From Candidatus Phytoplasma solani (GTDB lineage Bacteria > Bacillota_I > Bacilli_A > Acholeplasmatales > Acholeplasmataceae): a DNA stretch of 64,000 bases. The position numbers and the translations under genes are program-made. Of the stretch, positions 18,501-25,402 are shown piece after piece (the stretch's first letter is position 1; each line of letters begins with the position of its first letter). The notes under the pieces were generated by a model. The model made no database searches and was not told the DNA's origin. It was given only the letters and a program-made list of their open reading frames with translations. The stretch is from contig NZ_CP155828.1 in assembly GCF_040126175.1 (NCBI RefSeq), forward strand, positions 310,001 to 374,000, written 5' to 3'.

Positions 18501-18582
18501 TTTTTATTTCTCCTTTCTAATGATTTATTTAATTAAAACAGTTTTATGACTTGTTTAGGGCAATATTTTTAGTTTTTTTAAT

Positions 18583-18611
18583 AAAAAAGCTAGTTTTAAA
18601 CTAGCTTTTTA
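18583..18611 (-). terminator. Palindromic terminator of the PMU gene cluster
   Basis: AAAAAGCTAGTTT/AAACTAGCTTTTT is a perfect inverted repeat with T-runs on both sides, overlapping the stop of the 120-aa gene. Confidence 0.75.
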
Positions 18612-18971
18612 TTTATGATCGTTGGCATCGTTGGCATCGTCTTCGTCAATGAAATCGATAATTTCAATGTTTTCATCTTTACAATAATCAAATAAATTAT
18701 TGATTTCATCATCAAGTGATTCAAGCGTATTTTTACTAATGTCGTTTTGAAGTTCATAAAAATAATCGTGAATTGATGATAAAAAGGAGTTGATTATTTG
18801 TTTGTTGTTGTCGGTTAAATTTTTTGAATATTCAATTTCATCTGAAACATCTACATTCCAAACAGTACCATTTACAGCTTCTACAAATTCGTGATAATCT
18901 AAATATTGTGCGTCTCCTGTCAAATAAGTAACGGACGGCAAAAACTCTAATAATATTTTTTTATTATTCAT
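18609..18971 (-). CDS. PMU hypothetical acidic protein, 120 aa
   Basis: Soluble, acidic protein without signal peptide or membrane segment. It is not recognised. Predicted largely helical in its second half (IINSFLSSIHDYFYELQ), ending in an Asp-rich tail (DFIDEDDANDAND). AAGGAG lies upstream of the ATG, as in the other genes of this cluster. It is the last intact gene of the minus-strand PMU series and carries its terminator. The acidic, DNA-mimic-like composition is only a hint. Confidence 0.65.
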   Translation of the reverse strand: MNNKKILLEFLPSVTYLTGDAQYLDYHEFVEAVNGTVWNVDVSDEIEYSKNLTDNNKQIINSFLSSIHDYFYELQNDISKNTLESLDDEINNLFDYCKDENIEIIDFIDEDDANDANDHK

Positions 18972-19177
18972 TTTATTTTATTTCTCCTTATTTTTTGTTT
19001 AGAATAATACGGATAGATCAATTGCGTTTTATTAGATGTTTTGTGTCATCCTTTTATTTACAGTTAACCACATTCCGACCGTGTGGGAGAGAGTGAGTTG
19101 CTAGGTATGGGGTTTTTCATAATTTATTCTCTTTCTTGCCTTTTGTGATAATTGGGTATTTTCGGTGGCTTTCTTTG
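18972..19177 (-). other. Non-coding gap inside the PMU operon
   Basis: 206 bases between HU and the 120-aa gene, richer in G and C than its surroundings. On the minus strand a hairpin CCACA/TGTGG (19083-19065 region) encloses CGGTCGGAA, and an 18-codon frame (MKNPIPSNSLSPTRSECG) is possible. It could be a leader, small RNA or gene remnant. Confidence 0.35.
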
Positions 19178-19468
19178 TTAATTTAATTCCAATTCTTTAA
19201 CTAAATCTTTGATGGTTTTAGAAAGTTTGAAAGTTACTACTGTTTTAGCAGGAATTTTTAGTTTTTTACCTGTTTGAGGGTTTCTTCCTATGTAGGCTTT
19301 TCTTGATTTTAAAATAAATTTACCGATAGAAGGTGATAAAACTACTTCAGCGGTGGATGTTATTGCCTCATTCAAAGCAAATTCAAATGAGTTATAAAAT
19401 TCCTCAGTTTTTGTGATTGAGGTTTTATTAATTTCGGCGATTTTTTTAATTAATTCTTTTTTATTCAT
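19178..19468 (-). CDS. hup: HU-family DNA-binding protein
   Basis: 96-aa HU/IHF-family architectural DNA-binding protein, called himA in PMU literature. N-terminal helices MNKKELIKKIAEIN are followed by the DNA-binding arm with GRNPQTGKKLKIPAKTVVTF, the family signature. Its ATG overlaps the TGA of the upstream 90-aa gene (ATGA), so translation is coupled. In PMUs it likely packs or bends the element's DNA; that role is inferred. Confidence 0.93.
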   Translation of the reverse strand: MNKKELIKKIAEINKTSITKTEEFYNSFEFALNEAITSTAEVVLSPSIGKFILKSRKAYIGRNPQTGKKLKIPAKTVVTFKLSKTIKDLVKELELN

Positions 19469-19737
19469 TTTTTGGGTTCTCCTTTTATTTTTAGTATTTC
19501 TTTTAATTTATTAAATTGGATTTTTAATTCATCGCTTTCTTTTTGAATTAAATATAAATTTTTAAATTGTTGATACATTTTATCATAATTAAAAGAAAAT
19601 ACAACTTGCGCGTCTTTACTAATTGGAAGTAATGCTTTTAAACATATGATAGTTGAATTTATTTCATTTTTTAGTAATTCGTATTTAATTTTGTTTAAGT
19701 TTTTCCCTTCTTTTGTTAATGATTGGTATTTTTCCAT
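19465..19737 (-). CDS. PMU hypothetical helical protein, 90 aa
   Basis: Small, charged, probably all-helical protein with coiled-coil character at the C terminus (QKESDELKIQFNKLKEILKI). No known domain is recognised. AAGGAG precedes ATG. It overlaps HU by four bases, suggesting a shared function or at least fixed dosage with HU. Confidence 0.65.
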   Translation of the reverse strand: MEKYQSLTKEGKNLNKIKYELLKNEINSTIICLKALLPISKDAQVVFSFNYDKMYQQFKNLYLIQKESDELKIQFNKLKEILKIKGEPKK

Positions 19738-19754
19738 TTTTTTCTCCTTTTTGT

Positions 19755-20056
19755 TTAATTTTTATTATATTTTTGTTGTTCGGTTTTGACAAATTCGCTG
19801 TCTGAATAGTGGATTTTTATGTGTTTTCCTGTTTGTGGGTCGAATTCGTGGATGCGCCAAACTGATTTTCCGTCGGGTTGGAACCAAATTATTTTGGTTT
19901 TGGTTCCTGTTTGGGGGTCAAATTCGTCAAAATGATCCAAATTGATTTTCCGTCAGGTTGGAATGTGGTTGATTTGATTAGTTTACGTGTTTGGGGGTCT
20001 AGTTCTTGGATTACTTTGTAACCATATTCATCGGTTGTTTCTTTAATTATATTCAT
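19755..20056 (-). pseudogene. DUF2963 repeat protein, frameshifted
   Basis: The segment encodes two or three repeats of the phytoplasma DUF2963 type (ELDPQTRKLIK, EFDPQTGTKTK, EFDPQTGKHIK, each followed by QPDGKS-W). The first part starts at ATG 20056 after AGGAG and reads MNIIKETTDEYGYKVIQEL. Just after QPDGKSIW, near 19935, one base is out of phase, and the rest continues in another frame (from ATG 19940). The first frame stops soon after. It is probably a broken gene; the second half could be translated alone (61 aa). DUF2963 function is unknown. Confidence 0.7.
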
Positions 20057-20087
20057 TTTATTTTATTTCTCCTATTTATCTGATTTA

Positions 20088-20642
20088 TTATATTTTTTTG
20101 AGATTTTTTATAAAATAATTTTTTATTATTTCATCTTTAATAACGTTTTTAGACCAATCTTCGTTATTATCCCAAGCTGATTGCCAAGGAGCTTCTTGAT
20201 GCGTCACATTAGTTAAACTAGTAGGCGCTTTATTTCCATATAATTCTATTATTCTATCGATTAAAACACGATGATCGTTTGTTAAGTGTTTTTCTTCTCC
20301 TTTTTTAGTTCCGTGACAAATTGGTTTGTAGGTATAACGTTTAAATTCATTATATAAATTAGGGAAAACAGGACCGTGAAGCCACGCTTCGATTGGTTCT
20401 TTAAAAATTGGTTGATTATTTTCAACTAAATATTTAGCGTAACAATAATAAGTTAATTTTTGTAATTTCATATTTGTGATGGCACTCTTATTTTTTTTAA
20501 TAATATAATTGGCGACATCAAAAATAGTGATTTCGTTATTTTGATTATTCATAATTTTTTTCTTTTTAGTTGGATTTTTTGGTTTTTTTGATCGGTCTTT
20601 AAAGTAAGTTCCATGATACGCTTCTGACATTCCATCGCTCAT
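20088..20642 (-). CDS. Panacea-domain (DUF4065) protein, possible antitoxin
   Basis: 184 aa. Residues about 38-165 match the Panacea/DUF4065 (SocA/GepA-like) domain: DVANYIIKKN, MKLQKLTYYCYAKYL, EAWLHGPVFPNLYNEFKRY and the C-terminal ALIDRIIELYG-like helix. The domain is known as an antitoxin module that pairs with many unrelated toxins. The ATG overlaps the stop of the upstream 66-aa membrane protein (ATGA), and its AAAGGAGG site lies inside that gene, so they are coupled. The N-terminal extension (KKPKNPTKKKK) is basic. The antitoxin role here is inference; a PMU 'phage-associated' role is also possible. Confidence 0.8.
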   Translation of the reverse strand: MSDGMSEAYHGTYFKDRSKKPKNPTKKKKIMNNQNNEITIFDVANYIIKKNKSAITNMKLQKLTYYCYAKYLVENNQPIFKEPIEAWLHGPVFPNLYNEFKRYTYKPICHGTKKGEEKHLTNDHRVLIDRIIELYGNKAPTSLTNVTHQEAPWQSAWDNNEDWSKNVIKDEIIKNYFIKNLKKI

Positions 20643-20839
20643 ATTTTTTCCTCCTTTGGGTTTATTGAAATTAATATTAAAAATAAAATATTTTGCAACA
20701 AAATTCCAAATGTTGTAATGTGAAATACAGCTTTTGCACTTAATTCAAAATAATCAATTATTTTGAAAACAAAAAATGTACTTAATAAGGAGTATATAGT
20801 GGTTGCAAAAATAGGAAATGAAGAGTTTTTTAATTTCAT
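20639..20839 (-). CDS. Small membrane protein coupled to the Panacea gene
   Basis: 66 aa with two hydrophobic segments (about residues 8-28 and 36-58), separated by a short loop with KIIDYFELSAK, and a charged tail. It is not recognised by sequence. It has a strong AAAGGAG site and overlaps the Panacea gene by four bases. Small hydrophobic proteins are one class of toxin known to pair with Panacea antitoxins, so it is a candidate toxin; it may equally be one of the ordinary small PMU membrane proteins. Confidence 0.65.
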   Translation of the reverse strand: MKLKNSSFPIFATTIYSLLSTFFVFKIIDYFELSAKAVFHITTFGILLQNILFLILISINPKEEKI

Positions 20840-20858
20840 ATTATTTCTCCTTTGGAAT

Positions 20859-21671
20859 TTAATAATTACTGATAATAATTTCTTCTAAAATATTGCTTTT
20901 TGTTAAACAATGTGAGGTGGTTGTTTTGACGGTTGTGATATTAAAATCTTTAAATAATTCGATTATTTCAGGTGAATTATAATTGGTGTATAACCATTTT
21001 ACATTACGGTGATGGGCGCTTTTTAACGTTTTATAAAGTCTTATATGGTTGTCAAATGTAAATGCTTTTTGATAAAAAGCTTTATCTTTGATGTCTTTCC
21101 GAAAATATGGTGGATCGACAAATATAAAATCATTGCTTTGTGATTGGTTGATTACGCTTTCAAAATCTATATTTAAAATTTTTGAATTGGTGGAATTATT
21201 TTTATTTTTTTGTAATTCTTCTAAATCAATAATTGGGCTTTTAAATTTGTTTTTGTAACCAAAACTCATATATATTTTTCCGTTTTTTTGATATCTAAAA
21301 ATGCCGCGAAAAGCATATTTCAATAATACATAAAAAAATGAATTTTTAACAACGCAGGGATTCATTTTGTTAAAAATATTTAATAAAAGTTTATAGTTTT
21401 CTTTTTGTGAATGTTGATTGTTGGTTTTATATAATTGGGTTTCAAAATTAATAACATTATTACAAAATAAAACTGGTTCGTTTAATGCGTTTTGCCAAAG
21501 TTGAATTAAATTAATATCATTATCGTTTAAAATGGCTTTTTTAGGGTTTAAAGTTTGAAATAATATCCCACTTCCTAAAAAGGGTTCGTAATAGGTGTTG
21601 TAATTTGAGGGTATTTTGGTTAATAATTGAGGAATCATTTTCTTTTTACACCCTATCCAATTAATTTTCAT
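20859..21671 (-). CDS. dam: DNA adenine methyltransferase (D12 class)
   Basis: 270-aa N6-adenine methyltransferase. AdoMet motif I is YEPFLGSGILF near residue 28, preceded by NWIGCKKKMIPQL, and the catalytic motif IV is VDPPYF near residue 185. A target-recognition region lies between. It is of Dam type, so GATC is a probable but unproven target. It starts 11 bases inside the preceding 63-aa gene. In PMUs a dam gene is a standard member; it may mark element DNA or alter gene expression. No partner restriction enzyme is adjacent. Confidence 0.9.
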   Translation of the reverse strand: MKINWIGCKKKMIPQLLTKIPSNYNTYYEPFLGSGILFQTLNPKKAILNDNDINLIQLWQNALNEPVLFCNNVINFETQLYKTNNQHSQKENYKLLLNIFNKMNPCVVKNSFFYVLLKYAFRGIFRYQKNGKIYMSFGYKNKFKSPIIDLEELQKNKNNSTNSKILNIDFESVINQSQSNDFIFVDPPYFRKDIKDKAFYQKAFTFDNHIRLYKTLKSAHHRNVKWLYTNYNSPEIIELFKDFNITTVKTTTSHCLTKSNILEEIIISNY

Positions 21672-21852
21672 TTTTTCGTTGCTCCTTTAACCAAATATAA
21701 ATTAAAAAAACAACATCAGAAACAAGGCTTATTGTTGTGTTGGCTTTGATCCCTAAATTAAAATCAAAAAATAAAATCATAAGGTTTGTAATTATAAAAC
21801 CGATATATGTAAAAGTTAAAATAATTAAAATATTTTTTGGTTTTAAGTTCAT
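21661..21852 (-). CDS. Small PMU membrane protein, 63 aa
   Basis: Two hydrophobic segments (about residues 7-30 and 40-56) and a charged C terminus LKEQRKNEN. Similar in size and layout, but not in sequence, to the 66-aa protein at 20639-20839. AAGGAG lies before the ATG, and its end overlaps dam by 11 bases. Function unknown. Confidence 0.6.
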   Translation of the reverse strand: MNLKPKNILIILTFTYIGFIITNLMILFFDFNLGIKANTTISLVSDVVFLIYIWLKEQRKNEN

Positions 21853-21908
21853 TTACTTACTCCTTAAATTAATTTGTTAAATTACTTATCTTTGATTTGG
21901 GTATAAAA

Positions 21909-21926
21909 AAAGTCCTTTTAGGGACT
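21909..21926 (-). terminator. Terminator after ssb
   Basis: AAGTCC/GGACTT with loop TTTTAG, followed on the minus strand by a run of T. It separates ssb from the dam group. Confidence 0.65.
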
Positions 21927-21940
21927 TGGTTTTGTAAATA

Positions 21941-22255
21941 TTATTTGGATTTATTATCTAAAAAGATAACGTTTTGGATAATTATTTTGGTGGTAGTTCG
22001 TGTTTGGCCTTCGAGGGTGGTATATTTTTGGATTGATAGGGTGCCTTCGACATATATTTTTGAACCTTTATGTAGGTATTTGTGGCAGTTTTCGGCCTGA
22101 GTTCTAAAAACCACACAAGGGGTGTATTGTACTTTATCCTTGTTGTTGATTGCTAAATTGAAATCTATTTTTGGTATTTGTTCGTTGTTACTATTAATGT
22201 ATTGTTTTTCTAAGTTATGGGCGATATTGCCGATTAATTGAACTTTGTTTAACAT
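21941..22255 (-). CDS. ssb: Single-stranded DNA-binding protein, PMU type
   Basis: 104-aa OB-fold SSB starting MLNKVQLIGNIAHN, with FNLAINN, VVFRTQAENCHKYLHKGSKIYVEG and a C-terminal strand, as in short SSBs. The acidic DDxPF-like tail of cellular SSBs is missing, as expected for element-borne copies. It lies four bases after the sigma-factor gene, so the two form an operon. Confidence 0.92.
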   Translation of the reverse strand: MLNKVQLIGNIAHNLEKQYINSNNEQIPKIDFNLAINNKDKVQYTPCVVFRTQAENCHKYLHKGSKIYVEGTLSIQKYTTLEGQTRTTTKIIIQNVIFLDNKSK

Positions 22256-22259
22256 TTTT

Positions 22260-22895
22260 TTATATTTTCTCCTTATTTTTTTTATTATTTGGGGTTAGTT
22301 TTTGAATGGCGTGTTCTTTTAATTTTTCTATTTGTTTTAAAGTTAAATTTAATTTTGTAGCTATTTCTTGATTTGTATATGTTGGTTGATGTGTGTCGTT
22401 AATGTTTTTTGTAGTAACGCCAAAACTCAAACAAATAACGTTGAATTCATTTTTACTTAGTTTGGTTTTTAATTTTTTTATTAATAATTCGTGTTTTACT
22501 TGTTTTAACCATAATTGATGCGGATTGGGGATTTTGTCGTAAATTGTTTGTTGTGAGTGTTGGTTTTCGTTAAAACTGATATTTCTTGGTTTGGTGGTTT
22601 TTTGGGGGATTGAAGGGGAATGGCTTTTTCTTATTAATTCGCGGATTTCCGATTTGATGGTGGGAGTAGCGTAGGCGATAAAGTCGTAACCTAAGTCATG
22701 GTAATTATTTAGGGCTTTGATTAAACCTAAAATCCCTTCCTGGTATAAATCCTCTTTAGTCAAAACTCGCGGATAGAAATTAAATTTGTTTGATAATTTT
22801 TTTGCTAACGGATAATGAAGTTCAATTAATTGATTGCGGGCCTCTAAATTCTTTTTATTTTTTAAAAAATCTTTAAATAATTTTTGTCTTAACAT
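22260..22895 (-). CDS. fliA: Sigma-70 family factor, PMU FliA-like
   Basis: 211 aa, an alternative sigma factor. Region 2 is clear: DLYQEGILGLIKALNNY near residue 48 and YDFIAYATPTIKSEIRELIRK near 68. Region 4 is a helix-turn-helix near 175 (TNQEIATKLNLTLKQIEKLK). Region 1 is absent. In PMUs this gene heads the ssb cluster and may direct transcription of the element, which is inference. The region just before the ATG contains a perfect 22-bp palindrome (22904-22925) that covers part of the ribosome site. Confidence 0.85.
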   Translation of the reverse strand: MLRQKLFKDFLKNKKNLEARNQLIELHYPLAKKLSNKFNFYPRVLTKEDLYQEGILGLIKALNNYHDLGYDFIAYATPTIKSEIRELIRKSHSPSIPQKTTKPRNISFNENQHSQQTIYDKIPNPHQLWLKQVKHELLIKKLKTKLSKNEFNVICLSFGVTTKNINDTHQPTYTNQEIATKLNLTLKQIEKLKEHAIQKLTPNNKKNKEKI

Positions 22896-22903
22896 TTTAA
22901 TCC

Positions 22904-22925
22904 TTTCTAAAAACGTTTTTAGAAA
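22904..22925 (-). promoter_or_regulatory. Perfect palindrome over the sigma gene's ribosome site
   Basis: TTTCTAAAAACGTTTTTAGA plus AA is a perfect 22-bp inverted repeat centred on CG. It ends within AGAAAGGA, the ribosome site of the sigma gene. It could be an operator, or an RNA hairpin hiding the site. Confidence 0.55.
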
Positions 22926-22962
22926 AGATATGAAATTATTTTTTAGTCTTTAAAACAAAAAA

Positions 22963-22986
22963 AAGACTAACTTAATAGTTAGTCTT
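22963..22986 (-). terminator. Terminator upstream of the PMU sigma gene
   Basis: AAGACTAACT/AGTTAGTCTT with loop TAAT (ATTA in the transcript), followed on the minus strand by eight T. It would stop transcripts entering the PMU genes from the IS side. Confidence 0.8.
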
Positions 22987-23004
22987 AAAGAATTTTTAAA
23001 AAAT

Positions 23005-23586
23005 AAAAAGTGTCTAAAGTTTTGGAACAGTGCAACCATCAAAAAATTACCTAAATTAAAAAAACCATGCATAATTCATTCCGACCGAGGAACAGTTTAT
23101 CAATCACAAAAAGTCCAGCAAACACTAACTAAAAAAGGTTTTTTAATAAGTATGTCAAGAAGCACCACCCCACGTGATAATGCGGTAATTGAAAACTTTT
23201 TCGGTCAAATGAAAAATATATTACAAAACCAACATCCCTTTTTATTTCTCAAATCAGCCGAAAACGTTAAAAAAATAATCAATCAATTTCCTAAATTTTG
23301 GAATACCAAATGGATTTTAGCTAAATTAAATTACTTATCTCCAACTCAATATCACTCACAAAACCTTAGATAAATAATTTTTTATTTCAAACATTTCAAC
23401 CTTGGAAAAGGTTATCTTTTTGCGCACTTTTTTCATCAAAACAACATAATTACCTAAAAAATAATTTTATTTTCATTTTGTAGGCGGAATTTTAACTTTT
23501 TTTACCTAACTATATAGTGTAAAGATAAAATATGAAAAAATATCTTTTGAAACTAACGAATTATTAAAAAAATTTAGACACTTTTT
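23005..23586 (+). mobile_element. Deleted IS3-family element (tra5 type)
   Basis: Inverted ends AAAAAGTGTCTAAA (23005-23018) and TTTAGACACTTTTT (23573-23586) bracket a short remnant of about 580 bases. TG...CA termini are typical of IS3. Most of orfA and the first part of orfB are gone; only the C-terminal end of the transposase is left. It lies at the right end of the mini-PMU, where PMUs carry tra5. Confidence 0.8.
23029..23373 (+). pseudogene. tra5: IS3-type transposase OrfB, C-terminal fragment
   Basis: It shows the last part of the DDE integrase core: IIHSDRGTVYQSQ (second Asp) and SRSTTPRDNAVIENFFGQMK (catalytic Glu), then a YLSPTQYHSQ tail, which match IS150-like OrfB. The first Asp and all of OrfA are missing. 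The frame is open into the left IS end but lacks a start; an internal ATG at 23152 could give only 73 aa. Not functional as transposase. Confidence 0.85.
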
Positions 23587-23612
23587 GATTTTTAAAAAAA
23601 TATTTCCTTAGT

Positions 23613-23705
23613 TTGAAAAGATATGAAATTATCAATTAATTTTTTAGTCTTAAAGAGTAATTTTAAAACTAAAAGTTGTATTAAAAAACGGAACACTGCA
23701 GTTGA
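23613..23705 (+). repeat. Degenerate second copy of the PMU/IS left junction
   Basis: AAAAGATATGAAATTAT and TTTTTTAGTCTTAAAGAG, then CGGAACACTGCA, parallel the sequence at 22923-23034 (AAAAGATATGAAATTAT, TTAGTCTTAAAGAA, TTTTGGAACAGTGCA). It ends exactly where sucrose phosphorylase homology begins. Confidence 0.6.
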
Positions 23706-24961
23706 TCCTTTTTTTGGTAATTGGCAAGACATTGAAAAATTAAGTCAAAATTATTATTTAATGTTTGACTTTATGATTAACCATATTTCGCGTTTATCTT
23801 TAATGTATCAAGATTTTCAAAAATATCATGAAAAATCTAAATATAAAGATTTTTTTTATTCGTTGGGAAAAATTTTGGGAACAAGCTGGGAAAAATCGAC
23901 CCAATCAAAAAGATATTGATTTAATTTATAAGCGTAAGGATCAAGCGCCCATTACAACCATTTATTTTGATGATGGAACGCAAGAAAATCTTTGGAATAC
24001 TTTTGGCGAAGAACAGATCGATATTAATGTTCATTCTGTTGTTGCTAAAGAGTTTATTAAAACAACTTTAAAAGATATGGTTAAATACGGCGCTAGTTTA
24101 ATTCGTTTGGATGCTTTTGCTTATGCGATTAAAAAAATTGATACCAATAGTTTTTTTATTGAACCAGAAATTTGGCATTTATTACAAGAAATAAGAGATA
24201 TTTTAAAACCTTTGGATGCAGAAATTTTACCAGAAATTCATGAGCATTACACTATTTTAAAAAAAATTAGTGATTATAATTATTTTATTTACGATTTTGC
24301 TTTATCTATGACAACCCTTTATACTTTATATTCAGGTAAAACTAATCGTTTAGCTGATTGGCTTAAAAAATCACCAATGAAACAATTTACTACTTTAGAC
24401 ACTCACGATGGCATTGGAGTTGTTGATGCCCGTGATGTTTTAAGTGATACAGAAATTAAGTATACTTCGAAAAAATTATATCAAATAGGGGCTAATGTTA
24501 AAAAAATTTATTCTTCTGCTTCTTATAATAATTTAGATATTTATCAAATTAATTCCACTTATTATTCAGCGTTAGGTAATGATGATAATGCTTATTTATT
24601 AAGTCGAGTTTTTCAAGTTTTTGCGCCAGGTATTCCTCAAATTTATTATGTGGGGCTTTTAGCTGGTGTAAATGATATTGAATTATTAGAAAACTCAAAA
24701 GAAGGACGTAATATTAATCGTCATTATTATTCACTTCAAGAAATTAAAGAAGAAATAAAACGTCCCATTGTCCAAAAATTATTGCATTTACTTGAATGGC
24801 GTAATCAATTCCTTGCTTTTAATTTAGATGGTTCGATTGAAATTACAAACCCTACACAAACAACAATTAAAATCATTCGTAAAGATCGTATGAAAAAAAA
24901 TATTGCCATTTTAGAAGCTAATTCTTTGGAAAAAACTTTTCTTATTACAGCTAATGTATAG
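23690..24961 (+). pseudogene. gtfA: Sucrose phosphorylase, truncated and frameshifted
   Basis: A GH13 sucrose phosphorylase that splits sucrose to glucose-1-phosphate and fructose. Homology begins at [14 protein letters not shown], so the first 65-70 residues of the usual ~490 are absent, replaced by an IS-like end. In the run of eight T near 23849-23856 one base is extra: removing it restores [10 protein letters not shown]. After that the frame is open to 24961 and keeps the catalytic residues: [10 protein letters not shown] (nucleophile), EIHEHYT (acid/base) and TLDTHDG. An in-frame ATG at 23828 could give 377 aa, lacking part of the barrel. It is presumably inactive; decay looks recent. 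Confidence 0.85.
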
Positions 24962-25020
24962 ACTGTCTCAAAAAAAAGATGATAAAGATTTTTAAATTTT
25001 AAAAAACACTTTTTATTATT

Positions 25021-25049
25021 AATGTCGTTTATTTAAAGCGGCATTTTTT
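25021..25049 (+). terminator. Terminator after gtfA remnant
   Basis: AATGTCGTTT/AAAGCGGCATT (with two G-U pairs) and then TTTTTT. It is still in place though the gene is broken. Confidence 0.65.
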
Positions 25050-25059
25050 AATATTTTTT

Positions 25060-25180
25060 GTAGTGACTATATTTTCATAAACTTTTTGATTTTTTATCAT
25101 AATTATTATAATATATTTTTTTAAGAAATTATTTTTATGAAAACTTAAATTTAAAAAGTTCAAAAAAACATAGTCACTGC
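25060..25180. repeat. MITE-like inverted repeat
   Basis: The ends GTAGTGACTAT and ATAGTCACTGC are inverse, and the inverse similarity continues inward (TAAACTTTTT versus AAAAAGTTC). About 120 bases, no frame. The sequence ATAGTCACTGCATT recurs alone at 48886-48899, next to repeat copy H. Confidence 0.55.
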
Positions 25181-25284
25181 ATTCCGAAATTTTTAAAAAG
25201 TCTATAATTAAAAAACTACTTACTTGATTAAATTGTAAAAAGTTTTAAAAAATGTTGTTATTCCAAATTTTTTTATTTTATTTA

Positions 25285-25314
25285 TTGCTATTTTTTAAAA
25301 AAATATGTTAAAAT
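25285..25314 (+). promoter_or_regulatory. Probable promoter of artI-artM-artP
   Basis: TTGCTA and TAAAAT with an 18-base spacer; TG-like GT precedes the -10. It lies about 90 bases before artI. Confidence 0.5.
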
Positions 25315-25402
25315 AAAAGTATTATTAGAATTTTTTGATGGCAAAAATAAAAAAATATTAATTGCTTATTTAATTTATCTAAAAAAAGTTAGAACAAAAT
25401 AA

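Larger units (their letters stand above)
18334..23601. mobile_element. Degenerate mini-PMU bounded by inverted tra5-type ends
   Basis: About 5.3 kb bounded by inverted copies of the same IS-type end (left 18334-18371, right 23573-23601). Inside are minus-strand genes typical of phytoplasma PMUs: sigma factor, ssb, dam, Panacea protein, DUF2963 protein, HU and hypothetical proteins. A truncated IS3-type transposase sits at the right end, pointing outward. PMU tmk, dnaB, dnaG and ftsH are missing here, so it is a shortened unit and cannot move on its own as far as is visible. No target duplication is certain. The whole-unit reading is inference. Confidence 0.6.
24962..25284. other. Intergenic region between gtfA remnant and art genes
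   Basis: No gene. It holds the terminator at 25021-25049, the inverted-repeat element at 25060-25180 and AT-rich sequence leading to the artI promoter. Confidence 0.5.

Noticed and set aside
20859-21671. Restriction-modification system around dam
   Set aside because: No restriction enzyme gene is next to it; the nuclease-like protein at 477-1109 is 20 kb away in another fragment.
21897-22100. Plus-strand 67-codon frame opposite ssb
   Set aside because: Lies antisense to a clear SSB gene and has no ribosome site.
23623-23919. 98-aa separate protein before gtfA
   Set aside because: Its first third is the duplicated IS-junction and the rest is sucrose phosphorylase up to the frameshift, so it is part of the pseudogene.
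25021-25180. CRISPR-like array
   Set aside because: Only one inverted pair, no regular direct repeats or spacers, and no cas genes in the window.
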